Origin: Psychroflexus torquis ATCC 700755
GTDB lineage: Bacteria > Bacteroidota > Bacteroidia > Flavobacteriales > Flavobacteriaceae
DNA length: 64,000 nucleotides
NCBI RefSeq assembly: GCF_000153485.2
Contig: NC_018721.1
Coordinates: forward strand, 1,612,001 to 1,676,000
Reading direction: 5' to 3'
Shown: piece by piece, positions 9,001 to 18,516 of the stretch
How positions within the stretch are numbered: position 1 is the stretch's first letter
Layout of the letters: every line of letters begins with the position of its first letter
Program-made: the position numbers and the translations under genes
Notes under the pieces: generated by a model
The model's input: the letters and a program-made list of their open reading frames with translations, nothing else
Database searches by the model: none
Told to the model about the DNA's origin: nothing

Positions 9001-9486
9001 GTAAACCGTGGTATTGTCGTCTATTTTATTAACAGCAATGCCTAAGGGAAGAGATTCAAAAATTCTTTGAAAAAAAGCCTTATCTAAAGTTTTGTTGGTG
9101 TCACTAAAGTGGGATTTCTCTTTGTAGCTTTGAGTGACCGTAACAAAGAAATATGGAGTCTTATTGATCCCAACGCGTTCACATTTAAAATAAAAATCTT
9201 TGTGATTAAAGCTTAAGTGAAACTCTGCTGTTGATATTGGCTTTTCGGAAAGTGACTCTAACTGAGATTCAATGAATTTTAAAGATTTATTATCGATCCG
9301 TAGTGTTTCTGATAAGAATAATGTCAAGTTGATTGATTCCTCCTTTCTTTCTAAACAATCAAAGAGTGTTTTAAATTTTTGGCTACACCCTTCTACTTTA
9401 GAATCTTCCCCAGAATAACGTACTAAGAATGCAGGAGATTCAAAATAATCCAGTATCTTCTTTAATTCAATAAACTCTGTTGACAT
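6013..9486 (-). CDS. Multi-PAS/GAF signalling protein lacking a kinase domain
   Basis: 1157 residues, cytoplasmic, no signal peptide or membrane segment. I see about eight PAS folds (roughly 1-130, 137-255, 268-385, 395-510, 685-800, 808-920, 925-1035, 1040-1150) and one GAF domain (about 520-680). PAS/PAC endings such as VGALQDIT and VGSLQDIS are clear. Proteins like this normally end in HisKA plus HATPase, but this one stops at DKKKQKTKIIL immediately after the last PAC motif. The 160 bp after the stop contain no kinase remnant that I can read, so this does not look like a simple frameshift. It may be a sensory scaffold for the separate GAF histidine kinase downstream, or a kinase that lost its catalytic end. 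The start ATG 9486 is clear. Confidence 0.9.
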   Translation of the reverse strand: MSTEFIELKKILDYFESPAFLVRYSGEDSKVEGCSQKFKTLFDCLERKEESINLTLFLSETLRIDNKSLKFIESQLESLSEKPISTAEFHLSFNHKDFYFKCERVGINKTPYFFVTVTQSYKEKSHFSDTNKTLDKAFFQRIFESLPLGIAVNKIDDNTTVYVNKKFEDTYGWEAEDLQNVSEFFEKVYPEVNYRKEISERILSDIASRNPEKMQWQNLKITTKLNEVKIIDAKNIPLYDHNFMISTVTDVTESYYARKELEQAKSRFDLASQATSDAVWECDLKSDKLYWGEGFEYLFGYKRGGDIVSMSFWESKIHPNDLHPFLNSLKLAIEDKNLKKWTFDYRFLKKDASFANVRENVIIVRNEKGEATRLVGALQDITKAVKREDHLGLLEKLVAGAKDAILMAKVHNDNFLDSEIIYANPSFKELFGYDSSDIIGKTPLEFYVTDKNKAGFTDLNKKLKNWDPVEIDLLNFTKQNVEFWNNLSITPIMDDQGWYTHWVVINRDINDLKNSIIKRQLLTQTHKIFTENMPLDALLIKVLQEIENQLGSYVNEVWLFDPYSKKLTKSVELIGGKVVDLESHDTGLFYKSVIEKIFKTNQPLITIHEEDIHLEEGINIKLSYAFPIQYHGSIMGVVHLGFTHAYSREQSLRSVFDDFSIQLANEISRKQAENELTSFFEYAPDFMGIAGKDGYLKKVNKRATDLLGYREEEFLSIPFFKFIHSEDQIEALETLSAAIQLPGKQYAKIRVNSKNNNTFYVSWTLFRLKDSDDVFCVGRDITDKAKLGELLEKTNVLTKTGTWEIDLENNKTYLSENAKHLLGLKDSFVGEVSEMNSLLNLNKDLAILESSKIKTKQVEEFDTQINLPDGTKNWFRIVVEQEFKNNILVKLFGSLQNIHGYKESELKEKKLLQEKNQILDNITDGFLVVDEQWIVKYWNKSAEEILSVQKFEILGKHLWEVFDDFRRNALDIKYRESMEKQESIHFETYFENLQKWFEVSAYPSEKQLSIYFRDTTEKKAIVEDLRTQIEKFEILSETGINAVWDLDIQNNSISWGLGLKKLFGYDPKEFGDTEQMWLSKIHPEERERIQISFETSLKDITADHWNEPYRLMKSDGAYISVLDRGTIIRDDRGKALRMVGSLQDISDKKKQKTKIIL

Positions 9487-9624
9487 ATATTGGTAATATT
9501 AATTAAATGTGTTTTCGGCAATAATATAAAAATTAAAGCAAAAATAATAAATATATTAAGCATAAGACCCACTATAATTACATAAATTTAAATTATAATA
9601 ATTTAGACGGACTTAAGTTATCTC
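9487..9624. other. AT-rich spacer upstream of the PAS protein
   Basis: It contains a TAnnTTTG-like box on the minus strand (9539-9546, TATTTTTG) that could serve the PAS gene. No -33 TTG stands at the right distance. I see nothing else in this stretch. Confidence 0.4.
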
Positions 9625-10017
9625 GTGATATTCTGCTTTACAGCTTTTTGAAAGGATTATGGTCAAAATCAGGCTAATTTAGATAAATTTGCTCATATAT
9701 TTCATATCCTCAGTTAAAATGCTACTACAGGTGATATTGTTTTATGTTTGCAAAGTTATTGGTTTTCTGTAGGAACTGTGGTCCCTTGGGAAAAATTTGT
9801 GGTAGAAGTTGATGCCATCATCAATAAGAACGCCAAAGCTGAGCTGAAAGCTCACAATTCCTCAGAAAACTTACTGCCCAATAACGAGGGACTTAAATTC
9901 TGGAAGGCTGTTGCCCTTGTGAAATCAAGTTTAGATATCTTTTCCTATTTTTGAATGTCTATTCTTGAATAAAAAAGATCGCAATGCCTCTTTAAACACT
10001 TACCAGAGTCTGACTTA
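9625..10017 (+). pseudogene. Decayed gene of unrecognised family
   Basis: Reading the plus strand with frame changes gives a continuous protein-like sequence: RDILLYSFLKGLW, then (shifted) ANLDKFAHIFHILS, an in-frame TAA at 9715-9717, NATTGDIVLCLQSYW, VVPWEKFVVEVDAII, LPNNEGLKFWKA, SSLDIFSYF, and after another shift LFLNKKDRNASL. The longest open part is 9718-9954. Amino-acid composition and hydrophobic pattern look coding, but at least three lesions interrupt it, so it is probably dead. I do not recognise the family. It is separated from the asparaginase gene by about 40 bp and is not needed to explain either neighbour. Confidence 0.55.
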
Positions 10018-10054
10018 ATATCAACATTGGATTACTCATTAAACTTATAATGTT

Positions 10055-11083
10055 ATGAAAAATTGTCTTTTATTACTTGCCAGTATATTACTTATCGCAT
10101 GTCACGATACCCCAAAGCTTAGCAAAGAAAAAAACGTCCCTAAACCCCCAAAATTTGGTATTGTTATACATGGTGGTGCTGGTGTTATCAAAAAAGAATA
10201 CATGACAGACTCTTTGCAAAAAGCTTATGAGGACAAATTAAAAGAAGCCATAGAGGTTGGACATAGCATACTTTCTGAAGGAGGTACTGCTTTGGAAGCG
10301 GTCCAAAGAACTATTAATATCATGGAAGATTCTCCTCTATTCAATTCTGGAAAAGGAGCAGTCTTGAATGCCGATGGTATTGCCGAATTAGATGCTTCGA
10401 TAATGGATGGAAAAACCAGAAATGCAGGAGCTATTTCTGGTGTACAACATATCAAAAATCCTATTAACCTCGCTTTTAAAGTCATGGAAGAATCCGATCA
10501 TGTGATGCTAAGTGCTTCTGGCGCTGAAGATTTTGCCAAGCTAAATGAACTAGAATTTGTAGAAAACTCATACTTTATAACAGACCGTAGAAAAAAAGCT
10601 CTGGAAGATTCCAAAGCAAAAGAACAAGGGGTCTCTGATGGAGACGAGTTTTTCTTGAGCAATGAAAAATTTGGGACTGTTGGCTGTGCTGCTTTAGACC
10701 AAGAAGGCAACTTAGCCGCTGGAACCTCTACTGGAGGAATGACCAACAAGAAATATGGAAGAATTGGAGACTCGCCTATCATAGGTGCTGGTACTTATGC
10801 CAATAATAAAACCTGTGCGATTTCTGCAACGGGTCATGGCGAATATTTTATGAGAGGTGTGGTTGCTTACGACATCTCTGCACTTATGGAATACCAAGGC
10901 ATCAGTCTAGAGCAAGCAGCAAAACGCGTGATCCAAAAGAAACTTACCGATATGGGAGGAACAGGCGGCATCATAGGCATTGACAACAAAGGAAACATGG
11001 TCATGGAATTCAATACTCCAGGAATGTTTAGAGCATCTAAAACTATGAAAGGTGAAACCCTTATTAAGATGTACGAGGACTAA
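10055..11083 (+). CDS. Isoaspartyl peptidase/L-asparaginase (Ntn-hydrolase), lipoprotein
   Basis: 342 residues. This family hydrolyses isoaspartyl dipeptides and L-asparagine after self-cleavage into two chains. The new N-terminal nucleophile should be T208 in KFGTVGCAAL, and the substrate loop STGGMTNKKYGRIGDSP follows. The N-terminal chain carries VIHGGAG and SGKGAVLNADG. A lipoprotein signal (LLIAC, Cys16) precedes it, and the next residues HDTPK lack the acidic surface-export signal, so the enzyme is probably a periplasmic-face lipoprotein. This suggests use of damaged or exogenous peptides rather than cytosolic repair. It is convergent with the DUF255 gene, with 2 bp between stops. Confidence 0.95.
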   Translation: MKNCLLLLASILLIACHDTPKLSKEKNVPKPPKFGIVIHGGAGVIKKEYMTDSLQKAYEDKLKEAIEVGHSILSEGGTALEAVQRTINIMEDSPLFNSGKGAVLNADGIAELDASIMDGKTRNAGAISGVQHIKNPINLAFKVMEESDHVMLSASGAEDFAKLNELEFVENSYFITDRRKKALEDSKAKEQGVSDGDEFFLSNEKFGTVGCAALDQEGNLAAGTSTGGMTNKKYGRIGDSPIIGAGTYANNKTCAISATGHGEYFMRGVVAYDISALMEYQGISLEQAAKRVIQKKLTDMGGTGGIIGIDNKGNMVMEFNTPGMFRASKTMKGETLIKMYED

Positions 11084-11085
11084 CC

Positions 11086-13119
11086 TTAACCTTTGATTTC
11101 TAGTTGTTTTCTGGCGACATCAACATGTGTAGTAGGCTGTTGACATGTTTTGTTTTCACAGACATAGAGTATAGTTTCCGAAAGATCTTGAGGTGTCTTT
11201 CCTTTTAAAAGGGCCAAATTTTCTTCGTGTCCACCCAAGAAAATAGCATTTTGACAGAAGCTATGCTGAAGCTCCAATGCTTTTATTTTAGCCTCTTTCC
11301 CCATGATAGCTACTTCATAGAAGGGATGAGAAAACCACCCAGACAGAATTTGCCAATTGGCATAGTAAGGCCCCGATTTATGAAGTTTTGATTTGACCTG
11401 ATTCCACATTTTCTCTGATGCTTTAGTATAAGTGGAGTCGTTGAAAAAGTGCCCCATCAAAAACAAAGATTTAGCTAAAGACGAGTTGGAAGCAGGAATC
11501 ACATTATCATTAATTTCAAATGTTTTTGAAATAAGCTGTTCTCCTTTGGTCGATGAATAATAAAACAGTCCTGTTGAAAAGTCCAAAAAATCTTCTAGGC
11601 AGCTATTCACCAAATCTTTAGCTGTATTTAAATAGTGGATATTAAAAGTTACTTGGTATAATTTAATAAGCGCTTCCACCAAAAAAGCATAGTCATCCAA
11701 AAAACCATGTATGAATTTAGAGTCTGAACTCTTGGTTCGTAATAATGTTCCGCTTTCAGTAACCATAGACGCTAATAAAAACTGCGCATTCTTCTCTGCT
11801 AAGTCTAAATATTCAGGTTCTTTTAAAGCTGTATAGGCATCCACAAGTCCAATGGTCATCATCGCATTCCATGAAGTAATAATCTTATGATCTAACGGAG
11901 GATGGGGCCTCTCCCAACGAATTTGAAATAATTTGTACCTCAGTTGATTTAGATCACTTTTAAATTTTTCAGGGTCTAGATCTTTAATTTTCGCATAAGA
12001 GTCTGGGGTTTGCTGACTAAACAAAATATTCCTTGGTGATTCCCAGTTACCTCGCTGAGTTACATTATAAAAACTTTCAGCTAGGCTTAATTCTTCTTCG
12101 GTTAACACCTCAGAAAGTTCTTTATAAGACCACACATAATACTTTCCCTCTTCCCCTTCACTATCGGCATCTAAAGATGCATAAAACCCATAATCCTCAC
12201 TCATGAGCTCTTTGCTCACAAAATTGATAGTATCTGAAATCACTTGCTTGTATATGGGCTTAGACGCCAACTTAAGCGTATTTGCGTATAAACTAATCAA
12301 CAAAGCATTATCGTAAAGCATTTTTTCAAAATGTGGCGCAAACCATTCAGCATCTACAGAATATCTTGAAAATCCACCACCAATTTGATCATAAATACCT
12401 CCCAGAGCCATTTCATCTAAAGTTTTCGTTATCATCTCTAGAACCAAATGATCTTTGGTGAAATCATAATATTGAAGTAAAAACTGCCAAGAATTAGCCA
12501 TTGGAAATTTAGGAGCCCCCCTAAAACCCCCGCGATCTCCATCTACTGTTTTTCGCCAGTTGACCATTAGGTCTTTATATTCTGTTTTGGAAAACTGAAT
12601 GTCTGCTTGCTCTGCTGGACTTAATTCTTGAGCCATCTGTATACCGTCTGTTACCTTTTCTGCAGTGTCCAGAAGAGACTTATAATCTCTAGAATAGGCT
12701 TTAGCGATATTTGACAACACTTTTTTCCAGTTTTCTTTAGGAAAATAAGTGGCTGCATAAAAAGGTCTACCGTCTGCTAAGGCAAAAGCATTCAGCGGCC
12801 AACCTCCACGACCTGTTAGCATTTGAGCAGCATCCATATAAATATGATCAATATCTGGGCGCTCTTCTCTATCGATTTTTATACAAATGAAGTGCCTGTT
12901 CATTAGCTCGGCTACTTCGTTATCCTCAAAAGATTCATGAGCCATCACATGACACCAATGGCAAGCAGCATAGCCAACACTAATCAGTATAGGCTTATTT
13001 TCTTGCTTTGCACGCTCCAAAACTTCGGGACTCCATTCTACCCAATGCACAGGATTCTCTGCATGTTGCAATAGATATGGACTTGAAGCAAATTGAAGAT
13101 CATTTTTGAATCCAGACAT
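11086..13119 (-). CDS. DUF255 thioredoxin-domain protein (YyaL/spermatogenesis-associated protein 20 family)
   Basis: 677 residues from ATG 13119; a TTG 18 nt upstream is in frame but unnecessary. The N-terminal 160 residues form a thioredoxin-like domain with the conserved CHWCHVMAHESFED motif, DREERPDID and GGWPLN. The rest is an alpha/alpha six-hairpin toroid like that of N-acylglucosamine 2-epimerases and glycosidases, with motifs GGFRGAPKFP, HFEKMLYDNA and SLDADSEGEEG. The family is widespread and its biochemical role is not settled. No signal peptide is seen, so it is cytosolic. Confidence 0.93.
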   Translation of the reverse strand: MSGFKNDLQFASSPYLLQHAENPVHWVEWSPEVLERAKQENKPILISVGYAACHWCHVMAHESFEDNEVAELMNRHFICIKIDREERPDIDHIYMDAAQMLTGRGGWPLNAFALADGRPFYAATYFPKENWKKVLSNIAKAYSRDYKSLLDTAEKVTDGIQMAQELSPAEQADIQFSKTEYKDLMVNWRKTVDGDRGGFRGAPKFPMANSWQFLLQYYDFTKDHLVLEMITKTLDEMALGGIYDQIGGGFSRYSVDAEWFAPHFEKMLYDNALLISLYANTLKLASKPIYKQVISDTINFVSKELMSEDYGFYASLDADSEGEEGKYYVWSYKELSEVLTEEELSLAESFYNVTQRGNWESPRNILFSQQTPDSYAKIKDLDPEKFKSDLNQLRYKLFQIRWERPHPPLDHKIITSWNAMMTIGLVDAYTALKEPEYLDLAEKNAQFLLASMVTESGTLLRTKSSDSKFIHGFLDDYAFLVEALIKLYQVTFNIHYLNTAKDLVNSCLEDFLDFSTGLFYYSSTKGEQLISKTFEINDNVIPASNSSLAKSLFLMGHFFNDSTYTKASEKMWNQVKSKLHKSGPYYANWQILSGWFSHPFYEVAIMGKEAKIKALELQHSFCQNAIFLGGHEENLALLKGKTPQDLSETILYVCENKTCQQPTTHVDVARKQLEIKG

Positions 13120-13202
13120 AGAATACTTTTTTACCAAAATTACATTTTCTTACTGCCTTCTGAATGTTAAACAGTCTTAAAACTGATGATTTTAAAACTT
13201 AA

Positions 13203-13230
13203 CCTGATTGAGTTAAGTTCACTCAACAGG
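13203..13230. promoter_or_regulatory. Inverted repeat upstream of the CoA-transferase operon
   Basis: CCTG(A)TTGAGT and ACTCAACAGG can form a 10-bp stem with one bulged A and a 7-nt loop. It lies 60 bp before scoA in the divergent spacer, with no T tract after it. An operator is more likely than a terminator. Confidence 0.35.
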
Positions 13231-13289
13231 CTCTATAAAATTGGAAAGCGTTTTAAAATTCTGTATTTTCAACCTAAATTAATAAACTC

Positions 13290-13985
13290 ATGATCAATAA
13301 AACTGTAAATAATGTTACCAAAGCTTTAGAGGACGTTCACGATGGAATGACCTTTATGCTTGGAGGCTTTGGCCTTAGTGGTATTCCCGAAAATTGCATA
13401 CAAGAACTTGTGAAACGCAATGTGAAAAACGTGACTTGCATCTCAAACAATGCTGGTGTTGACGATTTTGGACTAGGGCTACTTCTGAAGAAAAAACAAA
13501 TCAAAAAAATGATCTCTTCTTATGTAGGAGAAAATGCTGAATTTGAGAGACAAATGCTCAGCGGAGAATTGGAAGTAGATTTAATTCCTCAAGGCAGCTT
13601 AGCCGAGCGATGTAGAGCTGCTCAAAATGGTATTCCTGCCTTTTATACCCCAGCAGGATATGGCACCGAAGTAGCCGAAGGAAAGGAAGTTAGAGATTTT
13701 GATGGAAAACCTCATATCATGGAAGAGGCTTTCAAGGCTGACTTTGCGTTTGTAAAAGCATGGAAAGGAGATGAAGCTGGTAATCTCATTTTTAAAGGGA
13801 CAGCTAGAAACTTTAACCCGTTGATGTGTGGAGCTGCTAAAGTTACTGTTGTGGAAGTGGAAGAACTGGTAAAACCAGGAGAACTCGATCCTAATTTCAT
13901 CCATATTCCAGGTATTTTTGTTCAGCGTATTTTTCAAGGAGAAAAATACGAAAAGCGAATTGAGCAGAGAACCACACAATCTTAA
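13290..13985 (+). CDS. scoA: 3-oxoacid (succinyl-CoA:acetoacetate) CoA-transferase subunit A
   Basis: 231 residues, the usual size of the alpha subunit. The enzyme transfers CoA between succinyl-CoA and acetoacetate, allowing use of ketone bodies and leucine/lysine carbon. The CoA-binding glycine-rich segment [15 protein letters not shown] is near residue 25, followed by [17 protein letters not shown]-like TPAGYGTE, and [10 protein letters not shown] near the end. It is followed after 26 bp by the beta subunit on the same strand. AtoD is the close alternative name; the pairing is certain, the exact acid substrate is not. Confidence 0.95.
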   Translation: MINKTVNNVTKALEDVHDGMTFMLGGFGLSGIPENCIQELVKRNVKNVTCISNNAGVDDFGLGLLLKKKQIKKMISSYVGENAEFERQMLSGELEVDLIPQGSLAERCRAAQNGIPAFYTPAGYGTEVAEGKEVRDFDGKPHIMEEAFKADFAFVKAWKGDEAGNLIFKGTARNFNPLMCGAAKVTVVEVEELVKPGELDPNFIHIPGIFVQRIFQGEKYEKRIEQRTTQS

Positions 13986-14011
13986 AAATCAACTTTTGAA
14001 ACCAAAGACTT

Positions 14012-14665
14012 ATGTTAGATAAAAATGGAATTGCAAAACGGATTGCCCAAGAAGTCCAAGATGGCTTTTACGTAAATCTGGGCATTGGTATACCTACTCT
14101 CGTAGCCAATTATGTAAGAGACGACATTGAATTAGAATTCCAAAGCGAAAATGGAATTTTGGGAATGGGGCCTTTCCCGACGGAAGAAGATGTAGATGCA
14201 GACCTCATCAACGCTGGAAAGCAGACAATTACGGCATTACCCAGCGCTAGTTTTTTCGACTCAGCTCTTAGCTTTGGGATGATACGCGGACAACACGTTG
14301 ACTTAACCATTTTAGGGGCGATGGAAGTCGCTCAAAATGGAAATATAGCCAATTGGAAAATCCCAGGTAAAATGGTGAAAGGAATGGGCGGCGCTATGGA
14401 TCTTGTAGGCTCTGCAAAAAAAATAATTGTAGCCATGATGCACACCAATAAAGCTGGAGACTCTAAGCTTTTAAAGACCTGTTCTTTACCTTTAACAGGA
14501 GTTGAATGCGTTACTAAAATAGTGACCAATATGGCTGTGCTTGATATTGTAGATAAAAAATTCAGACTCTTGGAAAGAGCTCCTGGAGTAAGTGTAGAGG
14601 CTATTCAAAAAGCAACCGAAGGAGATTTAATCGTGGAAGGAGATATTCCTGAAATGGAATTATAG
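14012..14665 (+). CDS. scoB: 3-oxoacid (succinyl-CoA:acetoacetate) CoA-transferase subunit B
   Basis: 217 residues, the beta subunit. The catalytic glutamate lies in the SENGILGMG motif, the residue that forms the glutamyl-CoA thioester. NLGIGIPTLVANY opens the fold, and GAMEVAQNGNIANW and GKMVKGMGGAMDLV are typical of the family. It forms the active enzyme with the preceding subunit and ends just before a strong hairpin terminator. Confidence 0.95.
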   Translation: MLDKNGIAKRIAQEVQDGFYVNLGIGIPTLVANYVRDDIELEFQSENGILGMGPFPTEEDVDADLINAGKQTITALPSASFFDSALSFGMIRGQHVDLTILGAMEVAQNGNIANWKIPGKMVKGMGGAMDLVGSAKKIIVAMMHTNKAGDSKLLKTCSLPLTGVECVTKIVTNMAVLDIVDKKFRLLERAPGVSVEAIQKATEGDLIVEGDIPEMEL

Positions 14666-14687
14666 GCTATTTATTTTATAAAAACTA

Positions 14688-14721
14688 AAAAGCGCTAACC
14701 TTAGGATTAGCGCTTTTTTTT
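14688..14721. terminator. Bidirectional rho-independent terminator between scoB and atpC
   Basis: AGCGCTAACC and GGATTAGCGCT form a stem (one bulged A) with a TTA loop, flanked by A-rich sequence on the left and eight T on the right. It can end both the plus-strand scoAB and the minus-strand atpDC transcripts. Confidence 0.88.
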
Positions 14722-14737
14722 ATGAAACCAAAGTTGT

Positions 14738-15013
14738 TTAATCTATAAGAATAACAACTTTATTGTCGTTCAATTCTATAACACCTCCAGAAATATCAAA
14801 ACACATTTTTGAATTTTCTTGATAAAACTTATCCTTTGAACCCTTAGGTAAGTTTACAGAAGAGTCTAGCTTTATAGATCCATTTTTTAAGACAGAAACC
14901 ACGGGTGCGTGATTATCCAACATCTGGAACTCTCCATTGATTCCTGGAACGCTGACGGTTTTTACCTCGCCGCTTAGAATAATTTGCTCTGGACTTACTA
15001 TTTCTAAATGCAT
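14738..15013 (-). CDS. atpC: F1 ATP synthase subunit epsilon (short form)
   Basis: 91 residues, containing only the N-terminal beta-sandwich that contacts the c-ring and gamma subunit (MHLEIVSPEQ, VPGINGEFQML, NHAPVV). The C-terminal helical hairpin that inhibits ATP hydrolysis in E. coli is absent. Short epsilon subunits of this kind are, to my knowledge, common in Bacteroidota, so this is not a truncation specific to this genome. It lies 16 bp after atpD. The other ATP synthase genes are not in the window. Confidence 0.95.
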   Translation of the reverse strand: MHLEIVSPEQIILSGEVKTVSVPGINGEFQMLDNHAPVVSVLKNGSIKLDSSVNLPKGSKDKFYQENSKMCFDISGGVIELNDNKVVILID

Positions 15014-15029
15014 GTGCTTAAGTTTCAGA

Positions 15030-16541
<1,512 letters not shown>

Positions 16542-16593
16542 CTAAGGATTTTATTTGATGACTTTTCTAAAAAAGACGTATTTAAAATTTTTG

Positions 16594-16601
16594 CAAATAT
16601 A
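16594..16601 (-). promoter_or_regulatory. Putative -7 box (TATATTTG) for atpDC
   Basis: This matches TAnnTTTG on the minus strand 56 bp before the atpD ATG, in the 120-bp gap after glmS. No -33 TTG is seen at the usual spacing. Confidence 0.4.
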
Positions 16602-16658
16602 TATTATTTAAATAAACCTTTTATGACTGAAACCTTTTTTATAAAAAATTGATCGATT

Positions 16659-18506
16659 CTATTCTACGGTTACAGATTTTGCAAGATTCCTAGGTTGATC
16701 GACGTTCTTACCAAGCATAACTGCAATATGATAAGAGAAAAGTTGTAAAGGAATTGTCGTTAGCAAAGGAGTAAGCGCTTCAAGAGTTTCGGGCACCTCT
16801 ATAACGTGGTCTGCCATGTTCTTCACAGACGTATCCCCTTCAGTGACTACCGCTATAATTTTACCCTTACGAGATTTAATTTCTTGGATATTACTTACTA
16901 CCTTTTCATAATGCCCTTTTTTAGTAGCAATAACTACTACAGGCATATGTTCATCTATAAGAGCAATCGGGCCATGTTTCATCTCGGCAGCTGGGTAACC
17001 TTCTGCATGGATATATGAAATTTCTTTAAGCTTAAGCGCCCCTTCAAGAGCAACAGGGAAGTTATAACCTCTACCGAGGTATAAGCAATTTTTTGCATTT
17101 TTATAAACAGCAGCAACTTCCATGATATGATCGTTGGACTGTAAAGCTTTCTCTATTTTTGAAGGTATTTGCTCCATTTCATTCAAATACATATGATAAT
17201 CTGAATTGGAGATTGAGCCTTTAGCTTTTCCTAGTTTTAGTGCCATTAAACTCAAAATCGTAATTTGAGTGGTAAAGGCTTTTGTCGAAGCTACGCCTAT
17301 TTCTGGACCAGCATGGGTATAAGCACCTGCATGGGTTTCTCTAGATATTGAAGATCCTACTACATTACAAACTCCAAAAACAAAAGCTCCATTTTCTTTA
17401 GCCAATTTGATGGCCGCCATCGTATCTGCGGTTTCACCACTCTGGGAAATTGCAATCACGACATCGTCTTTGTTAATAACAGGGTTACGATACCTGAATT
17501 CTGATGCATATTCAACTTCAAAAGGGATTCTAGCCAAGTCTTCAAAAATATATTCAGAGACCAAGCCAGCATGCCAAGAGGTCCCACAAGCCACGACTAT
17601 AATTCGTTTAGCGTTTAAAAATTTTTCTAAATTATCGTCAACACCTGCCATTCTTATGATTCCACGATCTGCAAGCATTCTACCCCTGTAGGTATCTTTA
17701 ATGGCGCTAGGTTGCTCATAAATTTCCTTCAGCATAAAATGCTCGTACCCCGCTTTCTCTATTTGACCGAGATTCAATTGAAGCTTTTGAACATAAGGAT
17801 CTACTAAAGAATCATCCTTGATCTTTCTAACCTTCACCTTCTTTCCTAGTCTCACAACAGCCATTTCACCATCTTCAAGATATATGGCCTTTTTGGTATA
17901 TTCAATAAATGGGGAAGCGTCGGAAGCTATATAATATTCGTCGTCACCTACTCCAATAGCTAAAGGGCTACCGAGTCTAGCTACCACAATCTCATTGGGT
18001 TTGGTTTTGTCAAAAGCAGCTATAGCATAAGCCCCTATGGTTTGGTTAAGAGCGATTTGTACTGCTTTACCAAGCTTTACTTCCTCATTGATCATGATAT
18101 CTTCTATCAAATTGACCAACACTTCAGTATCTGTATCTGATGAAAATGTATAACCCCTATTTTGCAATTCTGTTTTTAAAGATTCATAATTTTCAATAAT
18201 TCCATTATGAATAATCGCTACTTTACCAGAATTAGAAAAATGAGGATGCGAGTTCGCGTCATTAGGTTCTCCGTGAGTAGCCCAGCGGGTATGACCTATT
18301 CCAACGGTTCCTTTAAGCTCAATTTCAGAATCACATTTGAGTTGTAAATCGGCCACTTTACCCTTTGTTTTACAAATATTAAGGTCTTTACCATCATAAA
18401 TAGCAATGCCAGCACTGTCATATCCTCTATATTCAAGGCGCTTTAAACCTTTTAATATGATAGGGTAAGCTTGCTCTTTTCCTATGTAACCTACAATTCC
18501 ACACAT
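16659..18506 (-). CDS. glmS: Glutamine-fructose-6-phosphate aminotransferase (isomerizing)
   Basis: 615 residues. It makes glucosamine-6-phosphate from fructose-6-phosphate and glutamine, the first step to UDP-GlcNAc for peptidoglycan and lipid A. The glutaminase nucleophile is Cys2 (MCGIVGYIG), with GHTRWATHGEP and NHSHP-like NSHPHFS in the N-terminal Ntn domain. Two SIS domains follow, with SQSGETADTM and STKAFTTQ. The C-terminus NLAKSVTVE matches the conserved end that completes the active site. It lies 10 bp after the DUF4270 gene on the same strand, so it is probably cotranscribed. No glmS ribozyme is expected in this phylum and none is seen. Confidence 0.98.
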   Translation of the reverse strand: MCGIVGYIGKEQAYPIILKGLKRLEYRGYDSAGIAIYDGKDLNICKTKGKVADLQLKCDSEIELKGTVGIGHTRWATHGEPNDANSHPHFSNSGKVAIIHNGIIENYESLKTELQNRGYTFSSDTDTEVLVNLIEDIMINEEVKLGKAVQIALNQTIGAYAIAAFDKTKPNEIVVARLGSPLAIGVGDDEYYIASDASPFIEYTKKAIYLEDGEMAVVRLGKKVKVRKIKDDSLVDPYVQKLQLNLGQIEKAGYEHFMLKEIYEQPSAIKDTYRGRMLADRGIIRMAGVDDNLEKFLNAKRIIVVACGTSWHAGLVSEYIFEDLARIPFEVEYASEFRYRNPVINKDDVVIAISQSGETADTMAAIKLAKENGAFVFGVCNVVGSSISRETHAGAYTHAGPEIGVASTKAFTTQITILSLMALKLGKAKGSISNSDYHMYLNEMEQIPSKIEKALQSNDHIMEVAAVYKNAKNCLYLGRGYNFPVALEGALKLKEISYIHAEGYPAAEMKHGPIALIDEHMPVVVIATKKGHYEKVVSNIQEIKSRKGKIIAVVTEGDTSVKNMADHVIEVPETLEALTPLLTTIPLQLFSYHIAVMLGKNVDQPRNLAKSVTVE

Positions 18507-18516
18507 AATATAGTAT

